Shown here piece by piece: positions 1 through 9,324 of a stretch of DNA of 64,000 nt (positions are counted from its first letter, which is position 1; each line of letters begins with the position of its first letter). The position numbers and the translations under genes were made by a program. The stretch comes from Jeotgalicoccus sp. (GTDB taxonomy: Bacteria; Bacillota; Bacilli; Staphylococcales; Salinicoccaceae), in assembly GCA_003513765.1 (NCBI GenBank), contig DONT01000004.1:112210-176209 (forward strand), written 5' to 3'. The notes beneath the pieces are model-generated. The model made no database searches and was not told where the DNA came from. It worked only from the letters and a program-made list of their open reading frames with translations.

Positions 1-3
1 AGC

Positions 4-61
4 CGTTTGCTCCGCAATGAGACCCCGTCATTCCCGAGTAAAGGCGTTTGCTCCGCAATGA
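4..61. repeat. Two-copy direct repeat with 41-bp period
   Basis: A 17-base motif, CGTTTGCTCCGCAATGA, occurs at 4-20 and again at 45-61, so the period is exactly 41 bp. The sequence between is not conserved beyond this. The left edge of the window cuts the array, so more copies may lie upstream. No gene is visible at 1-92. The same 41-bp period recurs in a separate repeat array at 29411-29533. Confidence 0.7.
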
Positions 62-92
62 ACTGCCGGCATCCTGTCAATTTAGCCAAAAA

Positions 93-132
93 CAAAAAAA
101 CTCCGGACAGAATCAAAAATTCTGTCCGGAGT
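93..132 (-). terminator. Intrinsic terminator of trpS
   Basis: A perfect 14-bp stem (100-113 with 119-132) has a 5-base loop. An A run on the + strand at 94-100 gives the U tract on the minus-strand transcript. It lies just downstream of the trpS stop codon. Confidence 0.9.
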
Positions 133-137
133 ACTGA

Positions 138-1519
<1,382 letters not shown>

Positions 1520-1918
1520 ATGGTAGTACTATTTACTTCTCCAAGTTGTACGTCATGTCGTAAGGCAAAAGCATGGTTGCAGGAAAACGATATTCCTTAT
1601 ACGGAGCGCAATGTATTTTCTGAACCGTTAACTTTAGACGAAGTTAAATCTATTTTAAGAATGACAGAGTACGGGACTGAAGAAATTATCTCGACTCGCT
1701 CTAAAACTTTCCAAAAATTAAATGTTGATATTGAAAGCCTTCCTATGAATGAGCTGTATACTTTAATTATGGAGAATCCCGGATTGCTGAGACGTCCGAT
1801 TATTATGGATGAAAAACGCTTACAAGTGGGCTACAACGAAGATGAAATCAGACGCTTTTTACCACGCAGCATTAGAACGTTGCATTTAATCGAAGCTAAA
1901 CGCCTAGCAGAACTATAA
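1520..1918 (+). CDS. spx: Transcriptional regulator Spx
   Basis: ArsC-like regulator that binds the RNA polymerase alpha C-terminal domain and activates thiol-stress genes. It is degraded by ClpXP. The 132-residue length matches Spx. The redox switch CTSC is at residues 10-13, and the ArsC/Spx fold continues with TRSKTFQKL and the [19 protein letters not shown] region. The reading frame is open upstream to 1400, but the ATG at 1520 gives the family start ([10 protein letters not shown]) and has the ribosome site GGAGTGTGAG. Its ClpXP adaptor YjbH is encoded nearby at 5928-6728. Confidence 0.97.
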   Translation: MVVLFTSPSCTSCRKAKAWLQENDIPYTERNVFSEPLTLDEVKSILRMTEYGTEEIISTRSKTFQKLNVDIESLPMNELYTLIMENPGLLRRPIIMDEKRLQVGYNEDEIRRFLPRSIRTLHLIEAKRLAEL

Positions 1919-1966
1919 TTTAATATTAGTACGATGATTAATTTGATATATGTATGAAGTTCAGTA

Positions 1967-2000
1967 CGCCTGCAGATGATTTGCTATCTGCGGGCGTTTT
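1967..2000 (+). terminator. Intrinsic terminator after spx
   Basis: Stem CGCCTGCAGAT at 1967-1977 pairs with ATCTGCGGGCG at 1986-1996, followed by TTTT. It closes the spx transcript ahead of mecA. Confidence 0.85.
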
Positions 2001-2090
2001 AACATATAATAAGCAGACAAATCTAAAATTTGGTATTATATTGCAATCCTTAGTATAATAGGCAAAAATGATGGTAAGGGAGTGAGCAGG

Positions 2091-2762
2091 ATGAGAATTG
2101 AAAGAGTGAACGACTCAACCATTAAATTCTTTTTAACATACAGTGATATAGAGAGCCGCGGTTTTAATAAAGAAGATTTATGGATGAACCGTCAGCGCGG
2201 CGAAGAATTTTTCTGGACAATTATGGACGAAGTAAACAACGAGCAAACTGATGATTTTGCTATGGATGGTCCATTATGGATTCAAGTGCACGCGTTCGAC
2301 AAAGGTATAGAAGTCGTTGTGTCTAAGTCCCAGAATGAGCATGATCCGTATGGCATGGAGCCTTATGCCATGAATATTGAAAACCGGGAAATCGAGTCAT
2401 TTATCGATAAAGCCGTCGATGAACGTAAAACTGACAACACAAATAAATTTGATGTTCCAGTCATTAATGAGCCGCTGATGGTTCACTTTAGTGACTTTGA
2501 AAATCTTATAAAATATACTCATGAAGTTGAAGTAGATGAAACATTATATGAAGATTTACTTTATGTACTGGATGGTAAATATTACTATCAGATTTTCTTT
2601 GACTACAGAACGCATTTTGACAGTATGGAAGGCATTGAATCAAAGCTGCTGGAGTACAGTGAGCCGACTTCGATTGCCAGCGCCTTACTGGATGAATATG
2701 GAAAAATTATAATGAGTAATAACGTTCGAGCACAGGTAAGAAGATATTTTCAGGAAAATTAA
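2091..2762 (+). CDS. mecA: Adaptor protein MecA
   Basis: MecA delivers substrates to the ClpC protease. In Bacillus its best-known target is the competence factor ComK. The 223-residue length is close to the family norm. The N-terminal target-binding domain (MRIERVNDSTIKFFLTYSDIE) and the C-terminal ClpC-binding domain are linked by a variable acidic stretch at about residues 80-125. An in-frame GTG lies nine bases upstream, but the ATG at 2091 is preferred because GGGAG precedes it at normal spacing. Its likely substrate ComK is encoded in this same window at 31765. It is followed by coiA, as in staphylococci. Confidence 0.95.
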   Translation: MRIERVNDSTIKFFLTYSDIESRGFNKEDLWMNRQRGEEFFWTIMDEVNNEQTDDFAMDGPLWIQVHAFDKGIEVVVSKSQNEHDPYGMEPYAMNIENREIESFIDKAVDERKTDNTNKFDVPVINEPLMVHFSDFENLIKYTHEVEVDETLYEDLLYVLDGKYYYQIFFDYRTHFDSMEGIESKLLEYSEPTSIASALLDEYGKIIMSNNVRAQVRRYFQEN

Positions 2763-2785
2763 TTAACTTGTACGAAAAAAAAATA

Positions 2786-2827
2786 AAACCTCCTTTTTCC
2801 CTATATATAGGTAAAGGAGGTTTTTTT
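2786..2827 (+). promoter_or_regulatory. Terminator-like hairpin containing the coiA ribosome binding site
   Basis: An 11-bp perfect stem, AAACCTCCTTT (2786-2796) with AAAGGAGGTTT (2813-2823), is capped by a self-complementary CCTATATATAGG (2800-2811). A run of seven T follows at 2821-2827, directly abutting the coiA ATG at 2828. The 3' arm is the coiA Shine-Dalgarno sequence AAAGGAGG. The element therefore looks like the mecA terminator and at the same time would hide the coiA ribosome site in any read-through RNA. Confidence 0.8.
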
Positions 2828-3802
2828 ATGTATATAGCTAATGATGAACATGGCAGACAGATTTTAGCGCATGATGCAGTAAAAAGCGGCCAGTATTTTT
2901 GTCCTGTCTGCGACATGCCGGTCGTGCTGAAAGCCGGAAGCGTGAAGGTGCCGCATTTTTCACACAATCATATTTTGCAGTGCAGCAGATATTTATATAA
3001 AAGAGAGTCACTGCTTCACTTAAAGCTGAAACACGATCTTTATCTTCAGATGAACCCGTATTACAACACATCGATGGAATACTATCTGGAAAGTATTGAA
3101 CAAATTCCGGATATATTAATAGAGCATCGTCTGGCACTCGAAATTCAATTATCAAGAATAAGCCCGGAATTAATACTATCGCGCACAAGAGGCTACTTTA
3201 AGCTCGGTATGCAGGTAATGTGGCTGCTCGATGAAAAGGAAGTAAAACAGGAAGGGACGCTGCTATATTTAAATCACTTCCAGCTGTCGACAATGATTTC
3301 AGGAATTATTTATACAGTGAATACGGATACGCTGCATATAACTGCCTGGCATATCGGACACACTGCTGGTTTAAACCGTTTTTGCTTTAAAAAAGAGCAG
3401 ATAGAGCTGCATGAATTACTAACATATGACAAAAGGGATGCCTGGGAAGAAACTTATACACTTACGAGAGGAACTGTGAAGAAGATTATCCAGCGGGAAA
3501 AGGCTCAGAAATCAGTACTTAATCCGACTCTAACCTATATGTATCAGCTGGGTCTGACTCCGGATACGCTGCCGGAATTTCTTTATATTTCCAGTTTTGA
3601 AGAAAGATATATTATAAACTCGCCAATCGAATGGAAGTTATATATTTATTACCATCTATCGATAGGTATTTTTGATCGTGAAAAGTTTTTTCACTTTATA
3701 AAATTAAGAGATATCTCAGATATTCCCGATAAAAATACACTCGTGCAGGCACTATTAACTTTCTATTTAAAAGTTTTTCGGATTTCGAAAGATATTGCTT
3801 GA
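2828..3802 (+). CDS. coiA: Competence protein CoiA family nuclease-like protein
   Basis: CoiA acts after DNA uptake in natural transformation and carries a PD-(D/E)xK-type nuclease fold. This protein has 324 residues. Residues 25-28 are a CPVC pair of a small zinc-ribbon-like N-terminus, followed by HFSH at 43-46. The nuclease-like core follows as IPD (93-95), then EIQLS (105-109) and RTRGY (119-123), the usual CoiA series. The frame is open back to 2768, but the ATG at 2828 is the first start with a Shine-Dalgarno (AAAGGAGG), itself buried in a hairpin. Together with MecA and ComK it forms the competence gene set of this window. Confidence 0.92.
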   Translation: MYIANDEHGRQILAHDAVKSGQYFCPVCDMPVVLKAGSVKVPHFSHNHILQCSRYLYKRESLLHLKLKHDLYLQMNPYYNTSMEYYLESIEQIPDILIEHRLALEIQLSRISPELILSRTRGYFKLGMQVMWLLDEKEVKQEGTLLYLNHFQLSTMISGIIYTVNTDTLHITAWHIGHTAGLNRFCFKKEQIELHELLTYDKRDAWEETYTLTRGTVKKIIQREKAQKSVLNPTLTYMYQLGLTPDTLPEFLYISSFEERYIINSPIEWKLYIYYHLSIGIFDREKFFHFIKLRDISDIPDKNTLVQALLTFYLKVFRISKDIA

Positions 3803-3858
3803 ATTAAGAATAAATTATTGAGAAAATTGTGTTACTAATAAACGGAGGTTTTTTATTT

Positions 3859-5664
3859 ATGGGGAAATTAATTACAAGAGAAGAACAGCAGCTTGAGAAC
3901 ACATGGGATTTAACAACAATCTTTAAAAGTGATGAAGATTTTAATACAGCGTATAAAACACTTGAAAATAAAATCGCTGATAACGAACAATTCAAAGACG
4001 GCTTTGATTCTGCAGAAAAACTGGCAGATGCGCTTGAATTGGAAAGAGCACTCGACACGGAACTTGGACAGTTATTTGTCTACGCTCATTTAAAACACGA
4101 TCAGGATACTTCTAACGATACTTACAGCGCACTTGAAAGCCGTGCTAGATCTCTCGCAGTTAAATATTCGACAGCGTGGAGCTTCCTTGTTCCTGCAATT
4201 ATGGCAATTCCTGAGGAGACTTTAAAGGAGTATGCATCTCATGATCGTCTTAAGGAATTTAAATTTGACCTGGAGAAATTAAACAAGCAGCGTCCGCACG
4301 TCTTAAGCGACAAAGAAGAAAACATTCTTGCACAGGCGGGCGAAGTGATGCACACACCGACTCAAGTATACGGCATGTTTAATAACGCGGATATTAATTT
4401 TAAACCTGCAGTTGATTCAGAAGGCAAAGAACACGAACTGACTCAGGGCAACTACGTTGAAATGCTGAAATCGTCGGATAGAACATTACGCGAATCTGCT
4501 TATAATAATTTATACGGCGAGTACAAGCAGTTCAAAAACACACTCAGCCAGACCCTGGCCGGTGTCGTCAGCACACACGCCTTCAGTGCAAATGTCAGAG
4601 GTTATGAGTCGAGCCGTCATCAGGCATTATCAAATAACCATATTCCTGAATCGGTGTATGACAATTTAGTCAATACAGTTAACGACAACATGCACCTGCT
4701 GCACCGTTATACGGAGCTGCGCAAGAAGTTTTTAGGTGTTGATGAGCTGAAAATGTACGATATGTACGTGCCGCTTGTTGAAGATACAGATTTCAATATG
4801 ACATATGATAACGCTAAGGAATGGCTTGTTAATGCACTGCAGCCGCTAGGGGAAGAATATGTGAATATCGTTAAAGAAGGGCTTGAAAACCGCTGGGTGG
4901 ATGTTTATGAAAACAAAGGGAAGCGCACAGGTGCATATTCATCGGGCACATACGGTACAAATCCATTTATACTGATGAATTGGCAGGATAACGTAAATAA
5001 TCTGTTTACACTGGCGCACGAATTCGGACATTCTGTTCACAGTTATTACTCACGCAAAAACCAGCCTGCAAATACGAGCGGTTATTCTATCTTTGTCGCT
5101 GAAGTTGCAAGTACTTTTAATGAAGCACTTCTTGCAGATTATATGTTTAAGAAACTTGACGATAAAAAACAGCAGCTCTATTTGCTGAATGAACAGCTTG
5201 AAGGATTCAGAGGTACTGTATTCCGCCAGACGATGTTTGCAGAATTTGAACATGCAATTCATGTAATGAAAGAATCGGGTGAGCCGCTGACTGCAGGGAA
5301 GCTGAGCGAAGTATACGGCGAACTGAATAAGAAGTATTTCGGTGAAGCAGTAAACTACGACGATGCGATTGATGTTGAATGGGCAAGAATTCCTCACTTC
5401 TATATGAATTATTACGTTTACCAGTATGCGACAGGTTATGCTGCTGCAGCGAGTTTGTCAAAACAAGTGCTGGAAGAAGGAGAACAGACAGCACAGCGTT
5501 ACATCAATGAATTCTTGAAAAAAGGTTCATCAAATTATCCTATTGAGATATTAAAAAATGCCGGAGTCGACATGACAACGAGCGCACCGATTGAAAATGC
5601 ACTGGAAGTTTTTGAGGCACAGCTGACACAATTTGAAGAATTGCTTACGGATTTAGAGAAATAA
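3859..5664 (+). CDS. pepF: Oligoendopeptidase F
   Basis: Cytosolic M3-family zinc metallopeptidase that cleaves short oligopeptides. It is 601 residues long, as expected. The zinc site HEFGH is at residues 387-391, followed by the downstream glutamate region (FVAEVASTFNEALL). No signal peptide is seen. The ATG at 3859 follows CGGAGG; an upstream in-frame start at 3829 has no ribosome site. It lies directly upstream of the RsaE small RNA, the same neighbour as in S. aureus. Confidence 0.96.
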   Translation: MGKLITREEQQLENTWDLTTIFKSDEDFNTAYKTLENKIADNEQFKDGFDSAEKLADALELERALDTELGQLFVYAHLKHDQDTSNDTYSALESRARSLAVKYSTAWSFLVPAIMAIPEETLKEYASHDRLKEFKFDLEKLNKQRPHVLSDKEENILAQAGEVMHTPTQVYGMFNNADINFKPAVDSEGKEHELTQGNYVEMLKSSDRTLRESAYNNLYGEYKQFKNTLSQTLAGVVSTHAFSANVRGYESSRHQALSNNHIPESVYDNLVNTVNDNMHLLHRYTELRKKFLGVDELKMYDMYVPLVEDTDFNMTYDNAKEWLVNALQPLGEEYVNIVKEGLENRWVDVYENKGKRTGAYSSGTYGTNPFILMNWQDNVNNLFTLAHEFGHSVHSYYSRKNQPANTSGYSIFVAEVASTFNEALLADYMFKKLDDKKQQLYLLNEQLEGFRGTVFRQTMFAEFEHAIHVMKESGEPLTAGKLSEVYGELNKKYFGEAVNYDDAIDVEWARIPHFYMNYYVYQYATGYAAAASLSKQVLEEGEQTAQRYINEFLKKGSSNYPIEILKNAGVDMTTSAPIENALEVFEAQLTQFEELLTDLEK

Positions 5665-5677
5665 GTGTGTGAATTCG

Positions 5678-5745
5678 TTTACATTATGACAATAATGTGA
5701 AAAACTGTTCAAAGTGTTGCTTGAGGCTTATTACCATGCTATATT
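5678..5745 (+). promoter_or_regulatory. rsaE promoter with upstream inverted repeat
   Basis: -35 TTGCTT (5717-5722), a 17-bp spacer and -10 TATATT (5740-5745) place the start near 5752. Upstream, TTTACATTAT (5678-5687) and ATAATGTGAA (5692-5701) form an inverted repeat matching at 9 of 10 positions with a 4-base spacer, centred about 60 bases before the start. This is a plausible activator or redox-regulator site. RsaE/RoxS is known to be controlled by SrrAB/ResDE and, in Bacillus, by Rex, but which protein binds here is inference. Confidence 0.7.
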
Positions 5746-5751
5746 TAACTC

Positions 5752-5855
5752 ATGAAAATTTTATCACTGAAACATACCCCTTTGTTAACAGTGAGAAATT
5801 TCTCCCATCCCCTTTGTTTGAGTAGCACATTATAGAAGATGTGCTACTTTTTTTA
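5752..5855 (+). ncRNA. rsaE: Small regulatory RNA RsaE (RoxS)
   Basis: RsaE is a conserved sRNA of Staphylococcaceae and Bacillaceae. It uses C-rich single-stranded motifs to block ribosome sites of central carbon metabolism mRNAs. Two such motifs are visible: CATACCCCTTTG near 5772 and CCCATCCCCTTTG near 5805, separated by TGAGAAATTTCT, as in the known RNA. A stem GTAGCACAT/ATGTGCTAC (5822-5850) with a T run forms the terminator. Its length of about 100 nt and its place between pepF and yjbH both match S. aureus rsaE. The exact 5' end is inferred from the promoter. Confidence 0.93.
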
Positions 5856-5885
5856 TAGTCTTTTTTAAATCATTAATAAAATTAA

Positions 5886-5923
5886 AAATACCGCTGAAGA
5901 TCATGTGTTCTTCAGCGGTATTT
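5886..5923 (-). terminator. Terminator of yjbH operon
   Basis: AAATACCGCTGAAGA pairs with TCTTCAGCGGTATTT around a short loop, just downstream of the yjbH stop codon on the minus strand. It is separate from the RsaE terminator at 5822-5853. Confidence 0.8.
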
Positions 5924-5927
5924 CTGT

Positions 5928-6728
5928 TTATATTTTAGACTGCAGCGGAACTGAGGATTGTTTAAGCTGGTAAAAAGACTGATTGTTTAAACTGACTTCG
6001 TCGATTAAACGCTGCAGACGCAGCTTTTTAAGTTCGTTCAATAATAATCCGGCGCGCCACTCAAAAATAGTTTTTAATTCATCAAAACTGACAAGTTCGT
6101 GTGCTCTGATGTAGTCAATAATACTTGGCAGCTGTCTTTTTTCTATTTCTATGCCGATCAGCTCATTGATAATATAAGTGTAGATATGATAAGGATAACA
6201 GCCGTCAATTTTGACGCCTTCCGATTTCACATCGCCCGAGAAAAAGACCATGGCAGGCAGATTTTCGATATCCATTTCTCTAAAAACAGCCAGATCATAC
6301 TTCAGCATCGCATCGAGTGTTGGCGAGTGCAAGTCCTCATGGAATGAATTTAAATCGATACCGGCGAGTCTTGCACTCTCATCTATCATCTCTTTAGTGC
6401 AGATTGTATTGACCGGATTGATCCGGTTAAAGATATATCTGATAAAAGCACGGGCTTTTGACTGGCCTTGGATTTCTGCGGCTTTATAAGCAAGTGCAAC
6501 ATTATCATCGCTTGCTGTAGACTGAGCCTGGCATTTTGTCAGGACAGACAGCGACGGTGCCAGAATTTTTTTAATAGTAATATGTCCGCGGTATTCAATC
6601 AGTAATTTATTTATTATGGGTTCCATAGCAATACAGTCATTTGAAAATGGATCAAAGAAATAAAAGATTTCGACTGTATGATCCGACTGCTCCAATAACA
6701 GCATGTCTTCACTATTATTTTTGCTCAC
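5928..6728 (-). CDS. spxH: ClpXP adaptor YjbH/SpxH (DsbA-like)
   Basis: This protein binds Spx and hands it to ClpXP, keeping Spx low without stress. The thioredoxin/DsbA-like fold starts with EIFYFFDPFSNDC. Here the usual cysteine pair is reduced to SNDC, so only one cysteine is present at that site. The GTG at 6728 is chosen because AGAGGTG sits six bases before it; an upstream GTG at 6737 overlaps that ribosome site. The length is 266 residues. It is 32 bases downstream of the globin gene on the same strand, probably one operon. Confidence 0.9.
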   Translation of the reverse strand: MSKNNSEDMLLLEQSDHTVEIFYFFDPFSNDCIAMEPIINKLLIEYRGHITIKKILAPSLSVLTKCQAQSTASDDNVALAYKAAEIQGQSKARAFIRYIFNRINPVNTICTKEMIDESARLAGIDLNSFHEDLHSPTLDAMLKYDLAVFREMDIENLPAMVFFSGDVKSEGVKIDGCYPYHIYTYIINELIGIEIEKRQLPSIIDYIRAHELVSFDELKTIFEWRAGLLLNELKKLRLQRLIDEVSLNNQSFYQLKQSSVPLQSKI

Positions 6729-6760
6729 GTATTTCACCTCTATATTTTTGTTGACGGCAG

Positions 6761-7129
6761 TTAATATTCACTGTTTACCATATGCTTTGCAGTGAGCGTA
6801 TAGCGTGCCATCAAATACTCACGCAACTCATCTTCTAATTCGACGTCCAGTATTGCCTGATTCATATTTTCAAGCCAGGCTTCACCTGCAGCAGGTGAGA
6901 TTTTAAAAGGCATATGTCTCGCCCGGAGCATCGGATGGCCATATTGTTCATTGTATAAATTGGGCCCGCCGAGGAACTGTGTTTGAAACAGCTTCTGCTT
7001 ATAAGCGGTTTCGGTTAAATCATCGGGGAAAAGATGATTAATTCGGTTGTCATTTTTTACATAATCATAAAATATATCTATCATTTTGTGGAGCTTTTCC
7101 TCACCGATTTCTTTATATGCTAAAGGCAT
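6761..7129 (-). CDS. Truncated hemoglobin, group II (YjbI-like)
   Basis: Small 2/2 globin of 122 residues that binds heme and oxygen or related ligands. The QFLGGPNLYNEQYGHP stretch, the probable proximal histidine in LRARHMPF (H72) and the Trp at residue 85 follow the YjbI pattern. In Bacillus YjbI works with YjbH, which is the next gene here. The ATG overlaps the stop of the upstream CYTH gene by one base (TGATG), so translation is probably coupled. The ribosome site is GGGGGT. Confidence 0.93.
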   Translation of the reverse strand: MPLAYKEIGEEKLHKMIDIFYDYVKNDNRINHLFPDDLTETAYKQKLFQTQFLGGPNLYNEQYGHPMLRARHMPFKISPAAGEAWLENMNQAILDVELEDELREYLMARYTLTAKHMVNSEY

Positions 7130-7719
7130 CAGTTTACCCCCTTTTTTTGTTTGAGTGCATTGTAAAATCGTGCGCTTTTAACAATTTCTTCACGTCGTAC
7201 AATACCATAGTTATTAAGAATTTGCGTGAATTCTGCCTTTCCTGTGCCAACATCCGGCGCTTCGAACTCGACTTCGTAGTCGGTCATTCCAAGGTAAGTG
7301 CTCTTATCGAGAACAAGCAGTCCGCTGTGTGAAGCTTTTTCAAAACGTTCGGTAATCAATGAACCTTGAATAGAAAGGTTCATTGTGGTTATATTGCGTT
7401 TCGTTAATTGTTCCAGTATGTTTTTTGGAATATTATTTTCATCTATTATAAGGCCTTCTGTGAGATCGATATTTGTAACACCTGAATATTCGTAGACGAC
7501 ATGACGTTCATCGGGAATTTTAACTGTCATCAGCTGTTTTTCGTCCTGCACTCTTATTCTCAGCATTAGTAAATTTTGAATAAGCTGAAGCTCATTATTA
7601 TCTATGTAGTAGTTTGTTAAATGCATCGGTTTTTCGCCGGGGAAATGATCGTTCTGTATTTTGCCGTATTCACTTTCCGTCAGTAAGTTTTTAAACTCTA
7701 TTTCTTTTTCGAACATCAT
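7129..7719 (-). CDS. CYTH domain protein (YjbK-like)
   Basis: CYTH proteins form a triphosphate-binding tunnel; many are inorganic triphosphatases or adenylate-cyclase-like. The signature ExExK is seen as EKEIEFK at the N-terminus, followed by alternating charged strands such as RIRVQ and MTVKIP. Two adjacent ATG codons (7719 and 7716) follow AAGGAG; the first is given. In Firmicutes YjbK sits next to RelQ/YjbM and NAD kinase, and here relQ is divergent from it across 150 bases. The true substrate in this organism is unknown. Confidence 0.9.
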   Translation of the reverse strand: MMFEKEIEFKNLLTESEYGKIQNDHFPGEKPMHLTNYYIDNNELQLIQNLLMLRIRVQDEKQLMTVKIPDERHVVYEYSGVTNIDLTEGLIIDENNIPKNILEQLTKRNITTMNLSIQGSLITERFEKASHSGLLVLDKSTYLGMTDYEVEFEAPDVGTGKAEFTQILNNYGIVRREEIVKSARFYNALKQKKGVN

Positions 7720-7869
7720 AACCACTCCTTAAAGTTATTATCCTTAAATTTTTAAAACCTGTAAAGCAAACAGATTCTATATATAAGATTTCACGGAATA
7801 TGGTAGAATAAATTACGTCAGATGTAAAAAATATCGGCCTTTACAGTGAAGTCTGGAGGATGAATTTAA

Positions 7870-8490
7870 TTGGAAGAATGGAGTATATTTTTAGCGCCGT
7901 ACAGACAAGCGGTGGAAGAACTGAAAATTAAGCTTAAAGGGATTCGAAAAGACTATCAGATTACGAGTCAATCTTCACCGGTAGAATTTGTAACATCGAG
8001 AGTCAAACCCGTACAAAGTATAATAGAAAAGGCGAGTACAAGAAATATTCCTTATGATAATCTGCGTGCACAAATGTACGATATCGCAGGCATACGCATT
8101 ATGTGCCAGTTTGTTGATGATATTAATGTAATTACAGATCACATCAGGCTGCGCGATGATATGAAAGTAATCGAAGAGCGTGATTACATTGAAAACACTA
8201 AAGAGAGCGGCTACCGGTCGTATCATATTATTATCGAGTATCCTGTTGAGAGTGTGAATGGAAAGATTAATATTCTTGCTGAAATTCAGATTCGTACGCT
8301 CGCGATGAATTTCTGGGCAACGATTGAACACACTCTGAATTATAAGTATTCAGGAGAGTATCCGCCGGAAATTAAAGACCGTCTGCAAAACGCAGCTGAA
8401 GCGGCATATTTACTTGATAAGGAAATGTCGGAAATCAGAGAAGAAGTCCAGGAAGCGCAGAAATACTTTTCCAAGAAGCGCAATATATAA
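7870..8490 (+). CDS. relQ: Small alarmone synthetase RelQ (GTP pyrophosphokinase)
   Basis: Makes (p)ppGpp from ATP and GTP/GDP without a hydrolase or ribosome-binding domain. The 206-residue length is typical of small alarmone synthetases. The RelA/SpoT synthetase core is seen as YDIAGIRIMCQF, SGYRSYHIIIEYP and EIQIRTLAMNFWATIEH. The start is TTG at 7870 after CTGGAGG. The ATG inside that site (7861) is out of frame. It is followed 18 bases later by nadK, so the two are probably co-transcribed. Confidence 0.95.
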   Translation: MEEWSIFLAPYRQAVEELKIKLKGIRKDYQITSQSSPVEFVTSRVKPVQSIIEKASTRNIPYDNLRAQMYDIAGIRIMCQFVDDINVITDHIRLRDDMKVIEERDYIENTKESGYRSYHIIIEYPVESVNGKINILAEIQIRTLAMNFWATIEHTLNYKYSGEYPPEIKDRLQNAAEAAYLLDKEMSEIREEVQEAQKYFSKKRNI

Positions 8491-8508
8491 ACGAAATCAG
8501 GTGATGAT

Positions 8509-9303
8509 ATGAGATTTGCTATAGTTTCAAAAGGGGATACAAAATCGAATGCACTGACTGATAAGATGATGAACTACATGCTCGGGATGGATATGGTTCT
8601 CGATGAAAAGTCGCCGGAAATTGTTGTTTCTGTCGGAGGTGACGGTACATTGCTGCAGGCATTTCACCGCTATCAGCATATTGTCGGTGAAGTATCATTT
8701 GTCGGTGTGCATACAGGACATCTTGGATTTTACGCCGACTGGGGACAGGATGAAGTTGAACGCCTGATAATGGCGCTGAAAAATGATGATTTTGAAGTTG
8801 TGGAATATCCGCTTGTTGAAGTGATGATTCATTATGACCAGGTCGGTATGGAAACAAAGTATCTCGCCTTAAATGAAGCAACGCTCCGGATGACGAATGG
8901 CTCGACTCTCGTTATGGATGTGGATATTAGAAATCGGCATTTCGAAAGGTTCAGAGGCGATGGCCTGTGCATTTCTACACCTTCAGGTTCGACTGCTTAT
9001 AATAAGGCGCTTGGCGGCGCAATTATACATCCGTCCATCGAAGCGGTTCAGATGACTGAAATCGCATCGATAAACAACCGTGTTTTCCGGACAGTGGGCT
9101 CACCGCTCGTACTGCCAAAACACCATTTCGTCAATGTCAGACCGGTAAACAGTGAAGAATACCAGATGACAATTGACCATGTAAACTTAGTGCATAAAGG
9201 TGTAAAATCGATTCAGTTTTCAGTAGCTGAAGAAAAAATACGTTTTGCACGCTTCAGACCGTTCCCGTTCTGGCAAAGAGTGCACGATTCATTCATTTCA
9301 TAA
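8509..9303 (+). CDS. nadK: NAD kinase
   Basis: Phosphorylates NAD to NADP in the cytosol. The 264 residues match the Gram-positive enzyme. The catalytic GGDG is at residues 43-46 (SVGGDGTLL), and the second conserved region is [22 protein letters not shown] 8509 follows AGGTGATG. It sits between relQ and mgtE on the same strand with gaps of about 20 bases, suggesting one transcript. Confidence 0.96.
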   Translation: MRFAIVSKGDTKSNALTDKMMNYMLGMDMVLDEKSPEIVVSVGGDGTLLQAFHRYQHIVGEVSFVGVHTGHLGFYADWGQDEVERLIMALKNDDFEVVEYPLVEVMIHYDQVGMETKYLALNEATLRMTNGSTLVMDVDIRNRHFERFRGDGLCISTPSGSTAYNKALGGAIIHPSIEAVQMTEIASINNRVFRTVGSPLVLPKHHFVNVRPVNSEEYQMTIDHVNLVHKGVKSIQFSVAEEKIRFARFRPFPFWQRVHDSFIS

Positions 9304-9324
9304 AAGTTTTTGTTGAGAGTGGGT

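Noticed and set aside
2707..2967. Open frame antisense to the mecA/coiA junction
   Set aside because: It lies across the hairpin and opposite a well-supported gene start; no family features.
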